Source: Callaeas wilsoni
Lineage: Eukaryota > Chordata > Aves > Passeriformes > Callaeidae
Direction: 5' to 3'
Length of the DNA stretch: 64,000 bases
Assembly: GCA_013398955.1 (NCBI GenBank)
Contig: VWPU01014918.1
Location: 124,001-188,000 of the forward strand
Below are positions 12,201 through 27,200 of the stretch, piece after piece; position 1 is the stretch's first letter, and the number at the start of each line of letters is the position of its first letter. The translations under genes were made by a program, and so were the position numbers. Under the pieces are notes generated by a model. That model did not search any database, was not told the DNA's origin, and saw only the letters and a program-made list of their open reading frames with translations.

Positions 12201-15200
12201 AGTTTAAAAGGTTTGAATACACATGGGACAAGTTTGTAGGATATTGATTTTGCAGGAGGTAAGAACAGTAGCAAAATGATCTACTCTAAGATTTACTGAA
12301 GAAGGAAGTAAGTGGTTTGTATGATTGTATACACATTCATTATAAAAACAATTGTCTTGTATAAAGCTATATCAGTTCATTTTCAACATAAATTTTTCTC
12401 AAACACCTTCTATTCAAGTGAGGAAAAGTTTACAGTTAAAGAAAGTAATTTTCACACTTCTGTCTCACGTAAATCAAACAAAGGCTGTGCCCTGACGCCC
12501 ACCTACCAGGGTAGAAGTATTGTAGATAAACAAAACACCATCCTTGGCTGCTGCTGCCAGCCACTGGCTGTTGGGTGATAAACAGAGCAAACCAGATCCA
12601 AACTGATTGCTAGGAATCTTCTTTTCTGATGAAAATACTGATGGATCTTCCAACTTGTTCTGCCAAACAAGCAAAAGGTTAGCAGCAGTTCAGATGATAT
12701 CTATGCCATTTTGAGAAAATTAATGAGAGGTTTGTGGGTTACCACATGCATTGCAGTTTAAACTGTTGTTGGATTACTAAGATCAGGAAGTAGTGCCATT
12801 GCTGTGCTGCTGATTCCAAGCCTGGAATTTCTTGGCTTAGAAAGGATGGGACATGTCAAGGAGGAATGCTGACCTTTAGAATTTACCTCTTTACCTGACT
12901 TGACTCTTAAACTGTGGGAGACCTGTGAGCTGCAGAGAGCTGCAGTTCCTCAGCAGGCAATGCCAGTGGCTCCCTGAAGTCCCCAGTACTTCATTGTGAG
13001 GCTGGGCTGGGTTTGCATCTGGGAGTCCTGGGCTCCCGTTGGCTCAGTCCCTTCAGGAGCTGCAGGTCCAGGTTACTCAGCAGACTGCACAAACCCGCAG
13101 CTCCAGCACAGAAGCCACTTGAGAAGTGCCAGCAAGCTGTGTGGATTTTAAGAACCAATATAATAGAACCAGGACATTATTTCTGCCAGGTGTCTGAGCA
13201 AGTGGTAGGATACGAAAAGTTGCTGAGTATGTATGGAGTAGGTATTTTGAGTGGAGAGAGGATTTCTTTAAGATAATATCCTACTACACTAATTTCATCT
13301 ACAGCCTTTGTTTGCTGGTATTTAACCATCACCCAAAGTAAAGCACCGTCAGAGAATTACCTCTTCAGAGAGCTGGTATTTACAGATGAAAGGAGCACAG
13401 CTGCAGTAGCCATAAACAACATTATCCTTCAGTCTGACTGCTGAGCTCAAAGGGCAATCCAGATCATATTGCTCCTTTTTCAGGTCACTAGCATTAAACA
13501 TTCCTTGTTCATTCACATACTTATCATTATCTAAAAGATTGACAAAAGAAAGAGGGAGGAAGAGGCATCACAACCACTAATACAGGTGCTTTGTCTATCA
13601 TGTAATTATAAAATGATCCTCAGCAAGGAGCGAGCATGATGTGAGTTTTCAGGGAAGAGATTGGAAATTAAGATACTTAGATTTAACACCAACTCAGTGA
13701 GTTGTGCTGATGCAGCACACTGCAGTGAAGCAGAGCAATATCTCTACTGGCTCTAGAGAAGAACTAGAAGCAGTTTAACCACAGTGATGTGACAATTTGC
13801 ATAAGCTAATTTACTCTGCTTCTTGAATATTATGTCAATAGTGCTAATTAGTTTGCATGCAGGTTCATGTCACCATTGCCTTCATCTAGAACTTGTTTTA
13901 GGAATCTCTGCCGTGAGGAACACACAGCCTGGGTGGTATTGGTTAAAACACTGCAGTTCACATCTTCAAAAGGGCATTTTATTCTTTTTAGTTCCCTAAT
14001 TTGAACTTTAAAGGGACACCTGAAATTAAGACTGACAAGGCACCTGATATAAAATTGAAATGAAGACAATAACTGTAGATCTTCAGCAGCTTTGAAAATA
14101 AAGCCCTATTTTATGTATCTAAAAATAGGCACAATAATAAGTCCAACATTAGTAAATATTTAAGGAAACTACTAACCTTGTTGAAAACTACAAAACTACT
14201 TTTTGAAAAGTTTTTAAAATGTAAGGCCTTTTAAAAATTAAATGTAAATACCTTGAAAATCTGACACTAGGCTTATTGCCCTAGAAAATTTTAGTATGTA
14301 TTTCAATTCTTACCTGTTGCGATTGCTGAAGACAGATGAAAAATTTCCAGTCTTGCTTGTTGGACCTCTGCTACATTAAGAAGTATCATCACTTCAACTA
14401 AGTCATTCTTTAAGTCAGAAATTACAGAAAGATGGAGCACTTCATCTGCCAGTACTGCAGCAGGTAAGGAACATCAATGGAAATTGTTACTGAAGCATGG
14501 TAATATTGTTTTTACTAAAATATCCTGTGACACAAAATGAACACATCTCAGCTCAGGAGTGCTGCATGCACACAACTCCACTTGAGGCACTGAGTTCTGG
14601 GAATCCCTAAGCACCAGCACATTATTATTACATTAAACACTCAAATCTGAATTTACCTCCAGCTTGAATTATAGCAATTTTGAGGCTGTCTGCTGATTAT
14701 TGCCAGATAAAGCACAGAAAAAAACTCCTCTAACAAACCCTCCAGAAAATGAGAAGATGATCAGGCAAATCACAAAAATTATTTAAGGAGATATAATTCT
14801 GTTTGTTAAACCAATTAAAATGATAAAATGTCCTTTATACTTAAAATTATGGTGAAGATCTATACACACAGATATGACCTGTAAGAATAATGTTTTTGGA
14901 AAATACATTCACAAATTTCAAATTTTCTGAGTTGAAATTCCTCATATTTTATTCCTCACTATCAACCCACAAAGCTGACAATTTCAGCAGTCCCTATCTT
15001 AAAGATGTCTGTGGTAGAAATTTGAAACAGGAGATTACACACAATGATCATAACCTACAGTTTTTTAGTCCAAATTCTCACAAAGTTCTTAAGTTCTTTG
15101 CCACCACTATTACTTTGTGCTGGAGCTGTGATCACTTTGTCAGCTAATCCATTCTTTTCCCTGTGACTTACACATACACTGAAAGAAAGGTAATATTGGT

Positions 15201-18200
15201 ACATTTGCTAAGTAAAATTACAAAGGGGAAAAAAAAGCAAAAAACCTAAGCCAACCAACCAATCAAACCCTCCAAAACAAAAAAACCCCAAAAGAACTCT
15301 GGCCCTTACAAAATAGGTGGGCAGAGTATGTTTAGTCCTCCAAGAAAGGAAGCAGAATGTAGGTGAATGGCTTAGCCTGACTGGCAAGTATACTTAAAAT
15401 GCAGAAAAAATAGTGAAAAGAAAATGTAATTAATGTTGTCCCATGAATTACCTATATATCCCAGCACTTGGAATAATTTTGATGGACGAGCATCTAGAAT
15501 AAAGATGTGTCCTTCTGTAGCTCTGGCAATGAGGAACTGGCCACTCTGATCATAACTAGGTAAAATGCAAATCCAAACAGAAATCAATTCAATACAGTCA
15601 ATAAAAAGAGTCAAATAATTTCACTCCCATAACTTGCTGACTTCATTGAGAGCATAGACATAAATTTCAGCTTCTGGGTTTACAGAGTTAGGGCCTGATA
15701 TAAAGCCCAGTGCTGTGAGTGCAGTTTCTAATTGAGTGGGTGGTCAATCTGAAGCTGATCATACCCCACAGCAGTCTGCATTAATGACTTTGTTAAGTCA
15801 GAATTTCTTTTACATTCACTTTTTTAGAAATAAAACTATACACAGATCTTTATATTATTTTGAAAAAATACATCTTTGCATTGATTTAATTTTGAACAAA
15901 TTGCTTTCTGTATCTATTTTTAAAGTTCTGTCTTAGGTAGCTGTGAAAAGGGATACATCTGAGTCTCAAATAACAGGTAGATTTATATTAAAGTATAACA
16001 GTTCAAAATCCATTGTATCCTTTGCAAAGCAGACTAAAATACTCTCAGATTTTTCAATAATTGGGGGGGAAAAAACCCAACCAAAAAAACCTCCCAACCA
16101 AACAAAAAAAGCCTTTTAGATCACTTGAGCTAATTACAAGAGGACTGGTAAATTCCAGAACTCTAAGAAAATGAATAATTAACAATGGTAACAAAAATCT
16201 AACATATAAAAAGACATGACCAAAAGGCTTAAGCTTGACTTCATGAAACCTTAAATTTATATTCAGTGAGAAATAACCCTTTAAAGTCAGATACATGGAA
16301 TTGTGCATAATCACTGCATATGGTGATCTTTCAGAAAGGATCTTATACATCAGTATCTTCTGTGTTCAGTAAAAGCTTCTTAAAATACAGATTTATTATA
16401 TTTCTCTCATATAAATCCTGCTACTACCTCTCACAAGCAGTTCAGAATATGCTGGGAAAACATAGTAGCTGTTAAAATATTTTAATTTGTTATTTGTAGA
16501 ATAAAAATGTCAAATTTTTTTTTTCAACTCGTATAATTACTCAAGCAATAAACTGACAATATTCCTACCCTACTACATACTTACTGCAAAGACAGCACTG
16601 GAAGTTTGGAAAGAAAAATTCTGTGAACGACCCGTGGAGCTTCAGCTCTGGTAACATCGAGGAAACAGATTTGACCTATTTGGGTCCCTACAGCAACACT
16701 GTTGGAGGAGGGACAGCAAGCCATAGGAGTTGCCTAGTTGAGAAGTAGAAGATACTTAACAGTTCAACATATTTTAATATATTATGCTATTTGTTAGTAT
16801 GCAGTTTCCTTTGCTATTTAAAAGTCCCAAAAATTTGAAGAAGAAACTCCGAGTGGTTTATTTAAAAAACATGTTTTTAAGGAAGAAAGTATTTAGAGAC
16901 ATAATGGAAATTTTATCTGTGTTTTGTAGCTACACATCAAAAGCTAATTCTGTTCTTTCCAGAAAAAAACCCACCATTATATCCACTCTCCAGATTTTAA
17001 GTGAAAGAAGTTTCACTAAATAAAACAGTGAATGCACTGTTGTGTGTACAGCTGTTATAGAAAGGGGTTTTTTTCCTTACTATGTCAGATTTCAGGGTTT
17101 GAATGCATCTTAAATCAGGACAAAGCATTAACAGTTTGAAATACTTTTATCAAGTCAAGTCTTAAAACCTGTTTTTCATATCAGTCAAGGCATTTAGCTT
17201 TCATACTTTTGAAACTCTTCTGTTACAAATTAAAAAGCAAAAAGAAAGGAATACCATAAAAATTTAGATATTTTTTAGAAAGATGTGCTTAAACACACAT
17301 CACAAGGACATTTGGCTGAAATGTTTCCTCTGCTTTGTAGCCAAGATAAGCACATGACAGGATTAGCTCAAGGAAACATTCAGAAAGATAATCTTCTTTA
17401 AATCTCATCCATGGGTTGCTCAAAGACATCGCTGAGCTTTCCTCAGCACTGATTGATCCAAATCTGTGCAATATTATGCTATCAATTGAAAAATATAGAA
17501 GATTTTAAGTATCAGTCACAATATAAGCTCCTGGTTACATGTACCTCAATACCAAGGTTTAGCTTGCTGAGGAAAGTTCCATCCTCCAAGGACCAAACTT
17601 GTACTTCACCTGAAATTGTTACAGACTGTTGAACAGAGAAAAACAGAGTCAAAAGAGGATGAAATAACCAAATAGTCTGGAAGTGACTAGTGATCTCCTA
17701 TAGAATATAAATTCAACTAATCTCTGAGCATAGCAGATTAAGGGTTACTACTTTCATTTGGGATTATTTAGCTTTTCATTAAGTCCAGTTGCTGCAAGGT
17801 ACACCTGTTAAGGAATACTTTCAATAATTTTTGCACATTCCTGCAGCTACAGGAATGATCTTTAAGCAGGATGAGACAATTTAGAGCAAAATATGTAAGC
17901 TTGATCAATATCAGCACTCTCTCCATTCTGCCAGCAATAGAACAACCTGCTTGTAACTTTATATGCATAGGAAAGGCCTTGAGGAGAGGTCTTGTTTTCT
18001 CACATGAAAAAGGATGGATATCAAAACAATACTTGATTTCTTCTCATATCCAGGCAATTTTGTAATCCCACGGTGAAGTAAGGCTAGAAATCTCTCAACC
18101 TCCACACTACTCACACACAGTCAGGTAAAATTTAGCATTCCCATGCTAATGGTGAACAAAGAGATTCAGCCAAATTAATAGACTACGACCCCAGGTTTTC

Positions 18201-21200
18201 CAGGCTGCCTGCTTGGAGAATTCACGGCCTGGAAATGAATTGGTGGCTAAAATATATGTCTTGCAGGAGTAAAAGACAATGAAAAGCAAGGAATTTCTAA
18301 GAATGGACAGGTGCATGAGTAAGGCCGCCTTTGTCCCTGGACTCAGGGCTGAAGTATCTCTCAGGGTGTTCCAATCTCTGCAGAAGGCTGAAAAGATCAG
18401 CAACAATTGTTGGACAACATCAGTTCTCTGAATTGAATCCATCTTTTGCTCAGCTATCTTCCTGAACAATCTAAGTCACACAAATCAGCAGCAGAACCAA
18501 TACAACATAAATTATCTAACCTGCATTCTAAGGCAAGTTCTGAGCCTTTTATAGACTACAGCTGAGTGAATGCCATTTATTTCCTTAATGAGAAGTTACA
18601 CAACTGTAACAAATATCAGAACAGTCCTGATTTCTGCAAGGCTTTTCATTTTGTGCCTTAGCAACATATTGGTTACCTGAAAAGAGCCACTATTCTATAT
18701 TAGAAATAATACAATTTCTTACCACACAGTAGTTGTTCCCTGGAGTCAGAAAATCAGCTGCCAGAAAACAACTGCTGGATGTGTCCAAGAGTTTGACAGC
18801 TTCTCCACTATGGGCAGGTTTGTAACTGTAGACTGTCCCCTGACAAATAAAGAGAAATAATCCATCACCGGGCTATGAAACTTTTCATTAGAAGCTTTCG
18901 AAGACTTCAAAAAAACCCCCCACCTCTTCCTGAGCTTCACTCTTTGAACTTTTATATTTGATTCTAACCTGAGGTAAAACGTGCCCAGTAGGATTCATCT
19001 GAGTTTAGTGGATTATATTAATTTACACTGGCTGAAGATGATACTGGTTCATTTTAGAGTGCTCCAGCTAATCACATTTTCAAGAAGTTTTGTTTCTCAA
19101 ACTTGCTTTAATAAAATAATTTAAACACACCCAATTTCATGTTACTCCAGAAATGAATAAATATTCTAAACCAACACAAAACTTCATGCGTGTATAGAGA
19201 AGAACTCTACCGCAGAGTCACAGTAGGTCTGATACACCCAAGCTACACTTTTCTCCCTGTGCAGGCACACATCAGGCCTGGAGTTCATGCACAGTAGATC
19301 CATGACTTGGACACATGGGAGACCCTGAACATGTACTCAGCTGCAGGCACACAAGGATTTCTCTTGGGGAATCTCAACATTAGGTACTTTATATTCCACC
19401 ATCTGTAGGAGACAATTGTTATGTGCTTCATTAAAAGCCTTTCCAATTTTCAGTAAAAACACAGAATGGACTGTGTTCACCCCGATATAATTTGTTGACT
19501 TGTGTGATCACATTAAACATTTTTTACTACTAGTATCAGCATACTCATACAGGATCTCAGGAATATCCCATTATGTAGTGCTGTTATTTCAAATGCTGTA
19601 CCTGGTCAGTGACAAGCAGAAGACTGGTGTAATCAGGAGAAAATATGAGGCTGGAGATGGGCTGTGAGATATCAGCACAGATCTTTATCTCATACTGCAG
19701 ATCTTTGATGTGATAAAAGATTAAAATGCCCTCCTGTGCAGAAAAGTACAAATCCACATGAGGTCTATGTCACTTAGTGTATCTGGCAAACTGAACTGCA
19801 AGATCTTCTGAAAATCACTAGAGCAGCAGTGTTTAACTGCATCCCATCACCAAGGATCTCATCTGTCTTTAGTATGTTTAAATCAAAAGGACTCTAAACT
19901 GAGATAATAAATCTATTGAACATGAAGGTGTTCTTTAATACAATTCTTCATGACAATCCATGTTTGATAACAACAAACTCTCTCATTAGATAATGCTTCA
20001 GATTTCATATTGTTGTTTTTGAGACAGTGTAAGAATTTGCCCGCCTCTTAAGCTGGAATGTACAAAGGCATTGTCAGATTGGATTAGATACTGAGTTAGA
20101 TTTTGCACAAAATAATTTGGGAATTCTATTGGCCATTTTCCCTCCTTTCCTATTTTTTGTCCTTCTTTCCTATTCCTCTACAATATTCTTAAATAAAACC
20201 AGGATTGTGCTCTTTTATTGCTTGTTTTGAGTACAAAAATGAAATCTTTTCACACTCTGCTCCCCTGTGTCAAATCTTAACAAAGTAATATAGTCAACAC
20301 CAGAGAGAAACTTTACAGTCCTGCAACCCTTCACTTTTTCCTAGCTCCTGTCTTTGCAGTGAACTCTGCAAATATACTCTATTTGAATGTTGATTTTCAC
20401 ACAGTCAGAGTAAGTTAAAAGCATAAAGGATGCCTTACATGTCCAGCTGCGTACAGTCCCTCATTACAAAATGCCATGGCAAGTAAAACTGTTTTTTGCA
20501 GGTTGTTTGGTTTGCCACCTGAAAGCACAAAACCAACATAAAATATCAAATTTAATTTATTGCAACAATGTGTCGCAACTCCAAATTTGGGATTATTCAC
20601 TATTTATTTGTGAGTAAAAGGATCATAGAGTCATTTAGGTTGGAAGGGATCCTAGAAGTCCTCTAATCCAACCTCCTGCTCAGCCGGAGACAGAGCCGAG
20701 TTCAAGCTCAGAACAAACTTTAAAGTTGGATCATGTTGTCCAGAGTCATATCAGCTAAGGTTTGAATATACCCAAAAATGAAAATTTCATATCTTCTCTG
20801 TGCAACTTGTCCCAATGTCTGAGTACTTTCACTGTGAAAGTATTTATTTCCTAATATATACTCAGAATTTCTGTTGATGCAAACTGTGTCCTTTGTCTGT
20901 CTGGTTGTATCTTCTCTGTAACCTTTCCCTGGACAGCTAAAGCAATAGTAAAATCCCTCATTTCCTTTCCTCCAGGCTGAACAACCACAGTTCTCTCACA
21001 CCATCATCTGACACATGTATGTCATGTACTAAGACTGCAATAATCTTTGTGGAAATGTGCTGAATTTCATCCATTCTATCTTTTTTGTACTGTGGAGCCC
21101 AAAACAAAGTGTTTGAAACAAACTCATAAATCCTAACTCAAATAAATTACGAATGATTGCAGCTCTAAAGAAATGCTAAAACTAAGCAGTAGGGAACCTC

Positions 21201-24200
21201 TTCTAGCACCACTTATTCCAATTTAAATTAGAACGAACAGAAATTTTTTCACTGCCACTGTTTTTCCTGAGGCTTTTAATTTGGCTGTCTATTAGCACAA
21301 AAACTATTAATCTTTTGTCATGCAAACACACATAAGATTGCCAACAATGTGTCTTACAGAGGCCAGTGTGAGATGAGATTTTCTAACCAGTGGCTTCCAG
21401 CTGTACTCACATATTATTACTCCCAGACATCAGCAGTGCTGCCTAAAAATCTATTAGCTTCATTTGAATGTGGAAATACCTTTCTTTTTCTGCACTTCTC
21501 TACGAACATAGGACACCACATCTGCTATTTTCTGTATGAACTCTGCACAAAAGAAAACAATTTATAACGTCAATACAAGTCAGTCGTATTCCACTCTACT
21601 GAACAAAAGGCCAGGTTCACTACACTAAATGAAAAATGTGCATTCTTTCTCAATATCTACCATTTCTGCCATCTATGCAACTGAGCAGGCACAGTTCTGT
21701 TATTCAGTTTACAGCTGTAAAAAGGAGATAACATGGACTTGGCTTGGAGAGTGGTACAGATGCAGATTTATCTTCCTTCTACTACTAAGTTATGGTATTC
21801 TTATTTCTAACAACGATTTTTTTTTTCTTTTTTAGATAACTTACAAGGAAACTTCAGCCACTCTGAAAATCATGCCCAAGTGAAATGTGGCTGCTTATGA
21901 TTCTGTTTGCAACACCATATCAGGAATTCAGCATGTGCTTAAAGCTGGACATGCACTTAAGCATTCTGCTGAATAGATACAGATTGCAGTCTGCTTTAAA
22001 TTAAGCAGAAGCTTCAGTATAATATAAATAGAGATCATTTTGTTACACAGTTTTAGGACAGGACTCAAAAATGAACACACAGACCAAGAAAAAACCCAAA
22101 TGGCCAATATTCTTGTTGCTTTCTACTCAACTGACAAAAACAGTTCTGGTCACACCTCAGGTTTTTATTTCTTGATGATTTCCAACTCTTGATTTGCTAA
22201 ATTTAACAGTCTGGTAATTTCAAAAAGAGAAATAATGCTGGTTTGTTAGGTTGTTTTAAAAGCAGCCTTCCATTTTGGTGTTAACTATCAAAAGTGAAGT
22301 CAGGGGTACTTGCTGCAGCTTAAAAAATCATATACTACATGTAAACAGAAGAAAATAAGATCACCAGGAGATTATCTATTACCACTAACTCAGTGTTTGT
22401 TAGGGAAACAGCTCTGTGCTAGGAAGAAGTATATTCCAGTATTCCTCCTAGACCTGACCAAAGCATGAACTTGATGTGTGCGGTAGGACTGACACCTTCC
22501 ATCCCACCAAAGGGTGATGGGGTACAGATTGCCAAAGGAGCGATTTTTGCGGGCTGTGTCTCAGCATCCTCCATCTTGGGAGCCCTCTGAATGGGCACAG
22601 AAGAGTAGTGACATTTAGCAGAGGAGACACCTCAGGAATCCCAGAAAAAGAAGGTCTGAAATGGGCTGCCCTTGACATGAAACTTTAGTCAGTCATAGCC
22701 TGCCAAAGGCCCCCATGAAAAAAGACAGGTGGGAATACATACAGGGCACACAAACCACGTGGGTGAGTTGAAATCAATCAGAGGTGCTCCCATTCCAGAA
22801 TATATTAAAAGCAGATTTCTTTGTTTGAAGCCAAAGATAGCTTCTGTTCACTCTCTGTGCTTCACACATTCTGCAGTAAAGCCTGGTAGTGTTTGCTTTC
22901 ATTATAAAATAGTCTATGTAAGAGCTGGCACTAAGGAATGCTATTAACCCACACTGCTGCAGTTTTGTTTTTTGAAGACACATGAGCCCTCAAAGATCAC
23001 TTCTAACTTTACCTAACATAGCAAATGAAGATTATCCAACATTTCATGCAAACTAAAATAAATTATTGGTACTTAACTAATAGTAAAAATAGTACTGCTA
23101 TTAGTACTACTAATAGTAGCTGGTATATTAATAGTTTAATGTTAATCTAGTAGGGCTGGTTAATAAGATCTGGACTTCTGAAAATATAGTTAATTTCATC
23201 AATTTTGATGTATTTACAGGGGGTTTTTTTTGTGTTGTTTTTTTTTTTTTTGTTTTTTTTCGTTTTTTTTTGTTTTTTTTTTTTGTTGTTGTTGTTGTTT
23301 TTTTTTTCCCAAAGAAAAATGAAAGTTGATTATTGGGTGTTAAAAACACCCCCACAAAATCTTAGAAGACATTCTCATTTACTGTACTAATAAAAAATAG
23401 GGTTCTAAAAACCAGCTTTATAATTTCTGTAAGGTACCCAACAGAAGAACAGAAGAAAGCACAAAAAGCTTTCACCTATCCACTTTCCTCCCTACTTGAA
23501 TGGAACACATCCAGCTATTTCTTACCAGGTAGAGCTTTTTCTTGAAGAACAGAAACACTGTAGTTTTCAGCATCAATTGCCAAAATATATCCTTCTTTAC
23601 AGCCCATGTATATTTCTGAGGTTGCAGTCCAGCAGTGGGCAGTGGGATGCACTGAAGTCTTAATACAATTTCTAGGCTTCAGCATGAAAATAAACAAGTT
23701 CAATCAATAATTGACAAATATCTGTACAAAATGTTACATACATTTTCAGGTAAGAAAACAAAAGATCATCACCTCATAGAGTCTGACGTTTAACATCAGC
23801 ATTATTTTATTCAGCCATCCTTTCTCTGAAACCAGTAACTTGACAAAGAACATTCTCCAAAAAAGTGTATGTCTGGAGATAGTGGTAGAGAACTCACTTC
23901 TCTCTCTAGGGGCTTGTTAAAATGATGAATTATATTTTCAATTAAAAACTTTATATTTTAAAATTTGCATTTATCTGGATTTATTCTACAGCACTTATAT
24001 CTGTTACAATTTTATCCCCAGCTTGGAAATCCCTCCAGTATCTTCCCTATCCTCACAAAGATATTGAGTCACCATAATAAGGGCATCTCCCAAACTTTTA
24101 ATGATAAAATTATGATAAAATTCCACACACTGAGCCCCTGGAGAGTTCTTTAAATGTCAGAGGGGCACTGGAAGCCCCAATTTAAATGGTTACTTATTAA

Positions 24201-27200
24201 GACCTCACCATGACTAATGCCTTTCAAACTGCTTTTCAGAATATTCTTCCACTTTATAGCCAAAATGTGAACATGTGGTTCTTGCATATGTGGCAGTACT
24301 AAAACACATTTCGTTTGAATAGCTTATCTTATTGTATAATCCAAATTGCTCTGTAAAACAGCTCTGCCAATCTTTGTGTCATCTGCAAATAAGTGCTAGA
24401 AATATCCCTGACCTGGACTTCCCATGTGCCTTGAATTTCATTTCACTAAAATAACTCTCATAAATCTGTCATCCATAAAACACGAAGAACACAACTTCTC
24501 CAGCAAATATTAAAGACAGAGAGTGGCCTGTTCAGATACGACAGCAACAGAGGTCACAAAAATGCCACAATAGAAAGAACCAGAATTAAGAGAATTCAGG
24601 GAGGTGAAGAGGGCGACAAAACACAAGAAAACCTTGGGAGAACATTTAAAAGAGGATTCAAAGCACCATGCATGTGTGCAGAAGTGGTGAGGATCACTAA
24701 AGAATATGATGGATGAAAAAAAAGAAGGTACTATAATTCTACAAAACACTTGCTCTCTCACTAAAGTTCTATAAAAAGAGGAAATATGGATGGACTTCAG
24801 ATGAAAACAGGACAGAGATTCATAAGTACCTAGATTTCATTAGCAAAATATAACGAGCACTTGCTATATGGTTCTGGGTAAGTAACTTACATTCTATTTA
24901 TGCTTACAAAGCATTTTTAATTTCTCAGGGGAAAAATGTTACAGAAATAAAGTATATTAATATTTACTTTATAAATCAAACAAGACTAACGGTAATAAAT
25001 CTATAGCGAATAGGGCTTTACATCACCCAGAGAAACATTTAATATAGGCATTTTCACTGATTTTATAGGGTTTAAACATCACAAATCTTTGGGAAGGTTG
25101 TAACTGAATTTCTGCAAAACAGAAGCTTCCTGTGTAAACACAACTTCTCTAATATTCCTTTGTACCTGCTGTCATGACTGTCTTTACATATAAACTAGGT
25201 ATAATATGATAATACTAGGATGAGATTATGTAAATCCCAAACTAGGCTGCTTCTTGGACTGTGCATTTGTACGGTGGTGAATAATAATAATAATAATAAT
25301 AATAACAATAATAATAATAATGACAATGCTGTCTTTTTTGGAACTTCTCTCCCTCTTGAGTAGCACCTCTTCAGGGGAAAAAACAAATCCATGATGGATC
25401 CTTGCCACAAAAAGTTTTATAAACAGACATTGGAATAAAATTGGTGCTAGAGATGAAGTCGATTCAAGTGGGCTTGATTATCTTGCTCTGCTCTGCACTG
25501 GTGCTGCCTCACCTTGAATACTGTGAGCAGTTTTAGTCACTGCAATAGAAGAAAGATATTCAACTATGCCAGAGTGTCCAAAGGAGGGCTAGGAAGATAG
25601 TGAAGGGTCTAGAGGGGGAGCTGTATCAAAAGCAGCTGAGGTCGCTTGGTCTGTTCAGCCTTGAGAAGAAGGGACTGTTATAGATATATATTATAATATT
25701 GGCTTTCCACAGATATTAAAGAATGTTATATGTATAATGTTAAAATGATTTCACTATAAGAATGTAGTTTGTTCTGTTAATAGTTGATGTAGTTATGCTT
25801 GTAACGACTAAAACTGTCTGGTTAGTTAGATAACACCTGTAATAGAATATCACTATACTTTGTTCATTAAATACCTACGGGAGAACCAATCCATCCTTGA
25901 GTGGAAGAAATCCGTGTAGATATGATCCAAGAAAGTTCGGGGGGGGTTAAGGAATGATTCATCCAGAGCCCCTTGTTATCGCTGGTGCTTGTCAGAAGTA
26001 GGATGGGAGGATGTAGATTTATTGTAAAAAGGAGAATAATCTGACCTAGTCCCTGCTCTCCAAAACCCCTGAACCGGCTGAAGCCAGGTTCATAGCGTGG
26101 GCTGAATCCAAGAGCCTAAAAAGCATGCGTGACAAGGAAAGGTAAAGAGTTCAACTGAGAGGAAGACTTCTTACTTCATCTTTGAGACCCTGGCCCACGA
26201 CCACCAGGATGCACTGCACAGGCGCAAATAACCTTTGAGCTCACTATAATACGAAGAGGGGATAGGTCATGAATCTGTATAGGCACATTGGGAAGTCTAA
26301 TGCATATGTAATATTTTAAAGGATAAATACAGAGGTAAGTGCTGCGGGCGGCGTGCGCTGTTGGTGGAGCAGAGATTCCCCGGCCGCCCAGCGCTGTAAC
26401 TTTTGCTTTATTGTCTTGTCCCTTATTGTCTTCTTATTAAAAACTTTTAAATCCTAACAGGAGAGTGAACTGCGTTTTTCACAGGACTGAGGGGTGACCT
26501 CACTGCAGTTACAACCTCCTTGTGAGGGGCAGAGGAGGGACAGGCACTGATGGCTGTGGGGTGACAGTGACAGGACCCGAGGGGATGGCCTGTGTCAGGG
26601 GAGGCTTAGCTTGGACATTAGAAAAAGATTCTTCGCCAGAGCTGGCTGGGCATTGGAGAGGCTCCCCAGGAAGCGGTCAGAGCCCCAAGGCTGACAGAGT
26701 TCACACGGCATTCGGACAAGGCTCTCAGGCACGGTGTGGCTCCCGGAGATGGAGCTGTGCAGGGCCACGAGTTGGACTCGATGATCCTTGCGGGGCCCTT
26801 CCAACCCAGCATATTCTGTGACTCTGTGGTAAAGCAGATTTAGAAAACCCTGACCTAGAAACATCTCATGCAAGAAAGAAAAGGGTGGAAAGCCGTAGGA
26901 TATTTCAATTCCTTTCCCTCTGCTGCCCCGCTGTGGTCCCACGCAGGTGCATAGCCAGCCTCACTGCGTGGTTCCAGGCTATGGAACACACATACTGCCA
27001 AGCAGGAAACGGGCAGGCTGCAATGGGCTTGCTTTTCAGTGCTGGGTGTTGGAAAGAGGCGCTTAACTTGGCAGAACATAAGCATGTGATTTCCCTCCAG
27101 TGTCAGGGCTTAGAAGATCTAAGAGTGCTCAGATTTTCTGCTCAGTTTAGAGATGGAGTTTATGTGCACAGGCATTCGTGGAGGAGAGAATTAGTGCTGT

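Larger units (their letters stand above)
20519..23525 (-). other. CFAP43 intron 6 (3.0 kb)
   Basis: Contains the reverse CR1 fragment, the AT-rich palindromes and the T-rich tract. No missing exon is needed to keep the frame. Confidence 0.75.

Noticed and set aside
24345..24420. Possible reversed internal CR1 fragment
   Set aside because: Only a short stretch resembles CR1 and no flanking landmarks support it; mentioned only within intron 5.
26522..26942. Open frames of 99-115 aa near 26.6 kb
   Set aside because: They lie in the noncoding 3' end of a CR1 element.
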